A stretch of 16,534 bases of DNA from JBATTK01 sp049670505 (GTDB taxonomy: Bacteria; Bacteroidota; Bacteroidia; Flavobacteriales; Flavobacteriaceae). The translations under genes were made by a program, and so were the position numbers. This document shows, piece after piece, positions 13,301 to 16,534 of this stretch. The DNA is taken from the NCBI GenBank assembly GCA_049670505.1, contig JBATTK010000143.1, positions 1 to 16,534 of the forward strand, read 5' to 3'. The number at the start of each line of letters is the position of its first letter. Position 1 is the first letter of the stretch. Below the pieces are notes generated by a model that was given only the letters and a program-made list of their open reading frames with translations, was not told where the DNA came from and searched no databases.

Positions 13301-14847
13301 TGATCTCTCCTCCGCCGCACCATGATATATATTCTATTGAGGATTTGTCCCAGTTAATTTTCGATCTGAAATCGGCCAACCGCGAAGCTAGAATCAATGT
13401 AAAGCTGGTTTCAGAAGTAGGTGTGGGAACGGTGGCCGCGGGGGTATCCAAAGCAAAGGCAGATGTAATTTTGATTTCCGGATTCGACGGAGGTACCGGT
13501 GCTTCCCCATTGACCTCTTTAAAGCATGCAGGTCTGCCCTGGGAATTGGGAATTGCGGAAGCCCAGCAAACATTGGTCCTTAACGATTTAAGAAATCGGG
13601 TAGTTGTAGAATGTGATGGTCAATTAAAAACAGGTAGGGATGTAGCCGTTGCTTGTCTCCTAGGTGCGGAAGAATTTGGTTTTGCGACCGCTCCCCTTGT
13701 TGCTTCAGGATGCATTATGATGCGTGTCTGCCATTTAAATACCTGCCCCGTAGGAATAGCCACCCAAAATCCGGAACTGCGAAAAAAATTCAATGGAAAG
13801 CCGGAACATGTAGTCAATTACATGTATTTCGTAGCGGAAGAGCTCCGTGAAATTATGGCGCAATTAGGTTTCAGAACCGTGAATGAAATGGTAGGGCAGG
13901 TGCATAAGTTAGATCGAAAAAAAGCTTTGGAACACTATAAGGCCGCGGGCATAGATCTCTCCCCTATATTGTATGAAGTAGCTGTTCCTAAGGGAACCAA
14001 ATTTTACAACACCCAAAAGCAGCAACATCATATTGAAGAATCTATAGAGTTCGATATTATTGAAAAGGCGCATCCCGCTCTATTTAGAAAGGAAAAAATA
14101 AGTCTGGATTTCCCTATAAATAATACAGATAGGACAGTAGGTGCTATCATAAGTAACGAAATCTCAAAAATATATGGTGCCGAGGGTCTTCCAGAAAACA
14201 CGTTAAGATTAAATTTCACGGGTTCGGCGGGGCAGAGTTTTGGTGCATTTGCCACTAAAGGCCTTACCATGATCGTCAATGGAAATACCAATGACTATCT
14301 CGGAAAAGGGCTTTCCGGTGCCAAATTAATCATTAAGATACCGGACAAGGCAACTATTATTCCGGAAGAGAATGTCATTACGGGCAATGTTACCCTGTAT
14401 GGGGCCACTTCCGGAGAGGCCTATATTAATGGAAAAGCAGGGGAACGTTTCTGCGTTAGGAATTCAGGGGCCAAAGCTGTTGTAGAGGGTATAGGCGACC
14501 ATGGTTGTGAATATATGACTGGCGGAATTGTCGTAATCCTTGGCGAAGTAGGCAGAAACTTTGGTGCGGGAATGAGTGGTGGAATCGCCTATGTATTGGA
14601 TGAGAAATCAACCTTTGAGAAAAAATGCAATAAAGAAACATTGAATCTTTTGCCTGTAGAGGAAGATAATGATGTTGTCCAATTAAGGTCCCTTGTGGAA
14701 AACCACTATAATGCAACACTTAGCCCCCTTGCACAACGCATATTGGAAAAATGGGAGACAAGCTTACCCCAATTCATAAAGGTATTTCCGGAAGAATACA
14801 AGCAAGCATTGATGCGTTTGGAAAAAGAAAAATTAGAAATCATATAA
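10339..14847 (+). CDS. gltB: Glutamate synthase, large (alpha) subunit
   Basis: GltB hydrolyses glutamine and transfers the ammonia to 2-oxoglutarate on FMN, making glutamate with electrons from GltD. From the ATG at 10339 it has 1502 residues, the usual size. An open frame one codon longer starts at a TTG and is not needed. The short propeptide would be removed to expose Cys18 (HDNCGAGF), the glutaminase nucleophile of the class II amidotransferase domain (about 18-420). The central and FMN domains follow, with the SISKEAHENLA and SNSGEGGED segments and DGGTGASP near 1050. The 3Fe-4S cysteines are Cys1125, Cys1131 and Cys1136 (CIMMRVCHLNTC). The C-terminal GXGXG beta-helix domain includes GSAGQSFGAF and GAGMSGGIAYV. 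It is 10 bp upstream of gltD in one operon. Confidence 0.97.
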   Translation: MKLKKQGLYLPEFEHDNCGAGFICSLKGKKSNDIIHKALEILDKLEHRGAVSADGKTGDGAGILIDIPHDFFLDVCSFKLPKPGNYAVGNVFLPQKENQRAYCISILEENIKKQGLQLLGWRDAPVNKGIPGRIASETEPFVKQLFVAKEKEEQSYFDFNLKLFVARKVTEHTIINSKLSESHFFYVPSLSTKIIIFKGLLMPQDIKLYYKDLMDPRVVTRLALVHQRFSTNTFPTWDLAQPFRYMCHNGEINTLRGNVTRMRSREELLKSEWFGDEIKNVLPIILPGKSDSATMDMVVELLLMTGRSLPEVMMMLVPEAWEKNTEMPEAKRAFYEFNSCLMEPWDGPASIPFTDGNYIGAVLDRNGLRPSRYSVTKDGYVIMSSETGVVELAPENIAFHGRLEPGKMFLVNMEEGRIVNDEEIKEEIAQRYPYKKWLDKNLVYLKDIPYNDCPLFLNEASIEKRKAVFGYTLEDINTIILPMGKTAKEPIGSMGSDTPIAVLSERPQLLYNYFKQLFAQVTNPPLDGIREELITDISLTLGSDHNIFDFTELHCRKLKIQNPVISKEDLDKIKNYDSSPDYKVISIPILYAIEKGHNGLEEALDDILNQASKAIDEGTNIIILSDRNMNKDMAPIPALLACSYVNSGLQHMGKRSKLSVIIESAEPREVHHFALLFGFGASAINPYLVNEIIGEQIKANDITEYSFDEAIKNYNKAIGKGILKVMNKIGISTLNSYRGSQLFECIGINTKAVEKYFPNTPTRIQGIGLYEIEKEVTKRHQKAYKKQEIAANLDLEIGGEYRWRRDGEKHMFNPLSIAKLQKSVRKNEPDTYREFSEMVNEQSKHLMTIRGLFEFSNYDPIPLEEVEPWTEIVKRFKTGAMSYGSISKEAHENLAIAMNRIGGKSNSGEGGEDAERFYKSQNGDWRNSAIKQVASGRFGVTSNYLTNAREIQIKMAQGAKPGEGGQLPGPKVNPAIAKTRNSTPYVGLISPPPHHDIYSIEDLSQLIFDLKSANREARINVKLVSEVGVGTVAAGVSKAKADVILISGFDGGTGASPLTSLKHAGLPWELGIAEAQQTLVLNDLRNRVVVECDGQLKTGRDVAVACLLGAEEFGFATAPLVASGCIMMRVCHLNTCPVGIATQNPELRKKFNGKPEHVVNYMYFVAEELREIMAQLGFRTVNEMVGQVHKLDRKKALEHYKAAGIDLSPILYEVAVPKGTKFYNTQKQQHHIEESIEFDIIEKAHPALFRKEKISLDFPINNTDRTVGAIISNEISKIYGAEGLPENTLRLNFTGSAGQSFGAFATKGLTMIVNGNTNDYLGKGLSGAKLIIKIPDKATIIPEENVITGNVTLYGATSGEAYINGKAGERFCVRNSGAKAVVEGIGDHGCEYMTGGIVVILGEVGRNFGAGMSGGIAYVLDEKSTFEKKCNKETLNLLPVEEDNDVVQLRSLVENHYNATLSPLAQRILEKWETSLPQFIKVFPEEYKQALMRLEKEKLEII

Positions 14848-14857
14848 ATATCGGAAA

Positions 14858-16324
14858 ATGGGAAAGATAACCGGATTTTTGGAATTCGATAGAAAAGTAG
14901 AAAAGTACGCGCCCGTTGAGGAACGGGTAAAACATTATAAGGAATTTACACTTCCCATGAAAGAGAACGAACTCAAGGATCAAGGGGCTCGTTGTATGGA
15001 TTGTGGTATTCCATTTTGTCATAGCGGATGCCCTCTTGGGAACATGATCCCCGACTTTAACGACTCGGTCTATCGTGGAAAATGGGAGAAAGCTGCCGAA
15101 ATTTTACATTCTACTAATAATTTTCCCGAGTTTACCGGCAGATTATGTCCGGCCCCATGTGAAGAAGCATGTGTGCTCGGTATTAATGAAGACCCGGTAT
15201 CTATAGAAAACATAGAGAAAAACATTGTGGAAACGGCCTTCAAAAAAGGATGGATTACTCCAATACTACCTGAAAAAAGAACAGGAAAGACCGTGGCCGT
15301 TATTGGTTCCGGTCCTGCAGGATTGGCTACCGCACAACAACTGAACCGAGCAGGACATTTGGTTACCGTCTTCGAACGAGATGAAAAAATCGGAGGATTA
15401 TTACGTTATGGAATCCCGGATTTTAAGATGGAAAAACATATTATTGACAGGAGGTTGAAAATCTTGGAAGAAGAGGGTATCCTGTTCAAAACAGGAATTC
15501 ATGTGGGAGTGGATATCAAGGCCGACCAACTTAGAAATGACTTTGACGCCTTGGTTTTATGCGGTGGTGCTACGGTACGAAGAAATCTACCTATAGAAGG
15601 TGCCGATTTGAAAGGTGTTGTACAGGCGATGGATTTTCTTTCCCAAAACAACAAGCGCGTGGACGGTATAAAGGACTTGGGAAAAGAAATAAAAGCAACC
15701 GATAAAAATGTAATTGTCATCGGTGGTGGTGATACCGGTTCGGATTGTATTGGTACGGCATTTAGACATGGGGCCAAGTCCGTTTCTAATTTTGAAATCA
15801 TGGGCAAGGCTACATTGGAACGTCCGGTAGATCAGCCCTGGCCTTTTTGGCCCATGCGCTTGCGAACAAGTTCCTCCCATAAAGAAGGAGCGGAACGATT
15901 TTTTAGTATTACCACAAAAAAATTTATTGGTGATGGGGAAGGCAATCTAACAGGGTTGATTACTGCCGAGGTAACATGGGTAAAACAAGCAGGCAAGCGT
16001 CCTATATTAAAGGAAACAAAAGGCACTGAAAAAGAATGGAAATGTGATTTGGCATTATTGGCATTAGGTTTTACGGGATCTGAAATGACCCTTGCCCAAC
16101 AATTGGGACTAGAGGCGGATTCCAGGACAAACATTAAAGCTACGGCCAAAAACTATATGAGCAATGTTCCCGGAGTATTTGTTGCCGGTGATCAACGCAG
16201 AGGTCAATCGTTAATTGTATGGGCCATTTCGGAAGGTCGGCAAGCGGCATACCATATAGACAGTTATTTGATGGGACAATCCAACTTACCGCTAAAAGGA
16301 GAAGGGGATTTACCGATGATTTAG
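14858..16324 (+). CDS. gltD: Glutamate synthase, small (beta) subunit
   Basis: GltD oxidises NAD(P)H on FAD and passes electrons through 4Fe-4S clusters to the GltB FMN. It has 488 residues. The N-terminal iron-sulphur domain contains Cys46, Cys49, Cys54 and Cys58 (CMDCGIPFCHSGC) and Cys97, Cys101 and Cys105 (CPAPCEEAC). The FAD-binding site VIGSGPAGLA starts at about 148 and is followed by GGLLRYGIPDFKMEK. The NAD(P)-binding site GGGDTGSD is at about 289. The end of the FAD domain reads GVFVAGDQRRGQSLIVWAISEGRQAA, typical of the family. The start ATG lies 10 bp after the gltB stop, so the two are co-translated. The gene is complete and ends 22 bp before the terminator stem, converging on an rRNA operon. 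Confidence 0.97.
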   Translation: MGKITGFLEFDRKVEKYAPVEERVKHYKEFTLPMKENELKDQGARCMDCGIPFCHSGCPLGNMIPDFNDSVYRGKWEKAAEILHSTNNFPEFTGRLCPAPCEEACVLGINEDPVSIENIEKNIVETAFKKGWITPILPEKRTGKTVAVIGSGPAGLATAQQLNRAGHLVTVFERDEKIGGLLRYGIPDFKMEKHIIDRRLKILEEEGILFKTGIHVGVDIKADQLRNDFDALVLCGGATVRRNLPIEGADLKGVVQAMDFLSQNNKRVDGIKDLGKEIKATDKNVIVIGGGDTGSDCIGTAFRHGAKSVSNFEIMGKATLERPVDQPWPFWPMRLRTSSSHKEGAERFFSITTKKFIGDGEGNLTGLITAEVTWVKQAGKRPILKETKGTEKEWKCDLALLALGFTGSEMTLAQQLGLEADSRTNIKATAKNYMSNVPGVFVAGDQRRGQSLIVWAISEGRQAAYHIDSYLMGQSNLPLKGEGDLPMI

Positions 16325-16345
16325 GTTTTATTTGAATTAGTCCAT

Positions 16346-16386
16346 AAAGACTGCTCTTTTTTATAAGGAGCGGTTTTTATTTTTTA
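16346..16386 (+). terminator. Intrinsic terminator of gltBD
   Basis: CTGCTC (16351-16356) pairs with GAGCGG (16368-16373, one G-U), and outer A/T pairs extend the stem. TTTTTATTTTTTAT follows. It lies 22 bp after the gltD stop and faces the rRNA terminator. Confidence 0.8.
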
Positions 16387-16425
16387 TCCCAAAAATGAAA
16401 TACCCTATTGTTGTGATGTACGCAT

Positions 16426-16462
16426 AAAAAAAGGCCCCGACGTCCTTGCGGATGTCGGGGCC
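16426..16462 (-). terminator. rRNA operon terminator
   Basis: On the - strand GGCCCCGACATCC - GCAA - GGACGTCGGGGCC forms a 13-position stem with one A-C mismatch and a GNRA-type loop, followed by seven T. This very stable hairpin sits directly after the 5S rRNA and ends the ribosomal operon transcript. Confidence 0.9.
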
Positions 16463-16464
16463 CG

Positions 16465-16534
16465 AGAAAGGCGGCGGCCTACTCTCCCACCTGGTGTGGC
16501 AGTACCATCGGCGCAGACGGGCTTAACTTCCCTG
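16465..16534 (-). rRNA. rrf: 5S ribosomal RNA (3' part, cut by window edge)
   Basis: Read on the - strand, the sequence starts with CAGGGAAGTTAAGCCC, continues through GCGCCGATGGTACTG and ends GGGAGAGTAGGCCGCCGCC. This is the conserved 3' two thirds of bacterial 5S rRNA. About 40 bases of the 5' end lie beyond the window. The exact 3' end is uncertain by a few bases. 23S and 16S genes are presumably further right, outside the window. Confidence 0.93.

Noticed and set aside
1..16534. CRISPR array, defence island or transposon
   Set aside because: No regularly spaced repeats, cas-like, restriction-like, transposase or recombinase proteins found on either strand.

Overview
The window looks like chromosomal DNA from a marine-type member of Bacteroidota, class Flavobacteriia. 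Four things point there. Several genes and the tRNA are preceded by boxes matching the Bacteroidota promoter consensus (-7 TAnnTTTG, in two cases with an upstream TTG/TTTG element). Shine-Dalgarno signals are weak or absent. The TonB, ExbBD and NhaD proteins, the Glu/Leu/Phe/Val dehydrogenase and GltBD all resemble flavobacterial versions. The intergenic DNA is very AT-rich. No database search was possible; the assignment rests on recognised protein and promoter features.

Left end (1-2520) is a low-gene-density accessory-looking stretch. It has a 39-residue lysine-rich ORF, a cupin gene broken by two frameshifts, and a FAS1 (fasciclin) lipoprotein-like gene on the + strand. On the - strand is a 40-codon ORF that carries its own promoter-like box and intrinsic terminator. 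About 0.5 kb with no recognisable gene follows, then a tRNA-Val(TAC) with promoter and terminator.

Centre (2521-8587, all - strand) is a co-directional cluster read right to left: amino-acid dehydrogenase (Glu/Leu/Phe/Val family), NhaD-type Na+/H+ antiporter, ExbB, ExbD, TonB, FolC. The first two are 16 bp apart, and exbB/exbD are 9 bp apart. A 56-bp gap before exbB contains two perfect palindromes, and a 177-bp gap before tonB contains a weak terminator-like hairpin, so the cluster may be several transcripts. ExbB-ExbD-TonB energise outer-membrane TonB-dependent transporters. NhaD exchanges Na+ and H+, which feeds the same ion gradient.

Right end (8588-16534): a 282-bp divergent intergenic region separates the dehydrogenase from an acyl-CoA dehydrogenase gene on +. 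A 326-bp AT-rich region (10013-10338) with candidate promoters and inverted repeats leads into gltB-gltD, the large and small subunits of glutamate synthase (10-bp gap). The gltBD operon converges on an rRNA operon whose 3' end (5S rRNA, partial, - strand) is cut by the window edge. Each side has its own terminator.

Nitrogen and redox metabolism is the main theme: GltBD makes glutamate from glutamine and 2-oxoglutarate, while the dehydrogenase deaminates or makes an amino acid. I see no defence system, transposase, integrase or CRISPR array. The least explained parts are the 40-codon gene unit at 1500-1739, the empty 0.5 kb beside the tRNA, and the inverted repeats sitting on the dehydrogenase and gltB promoter boxes.
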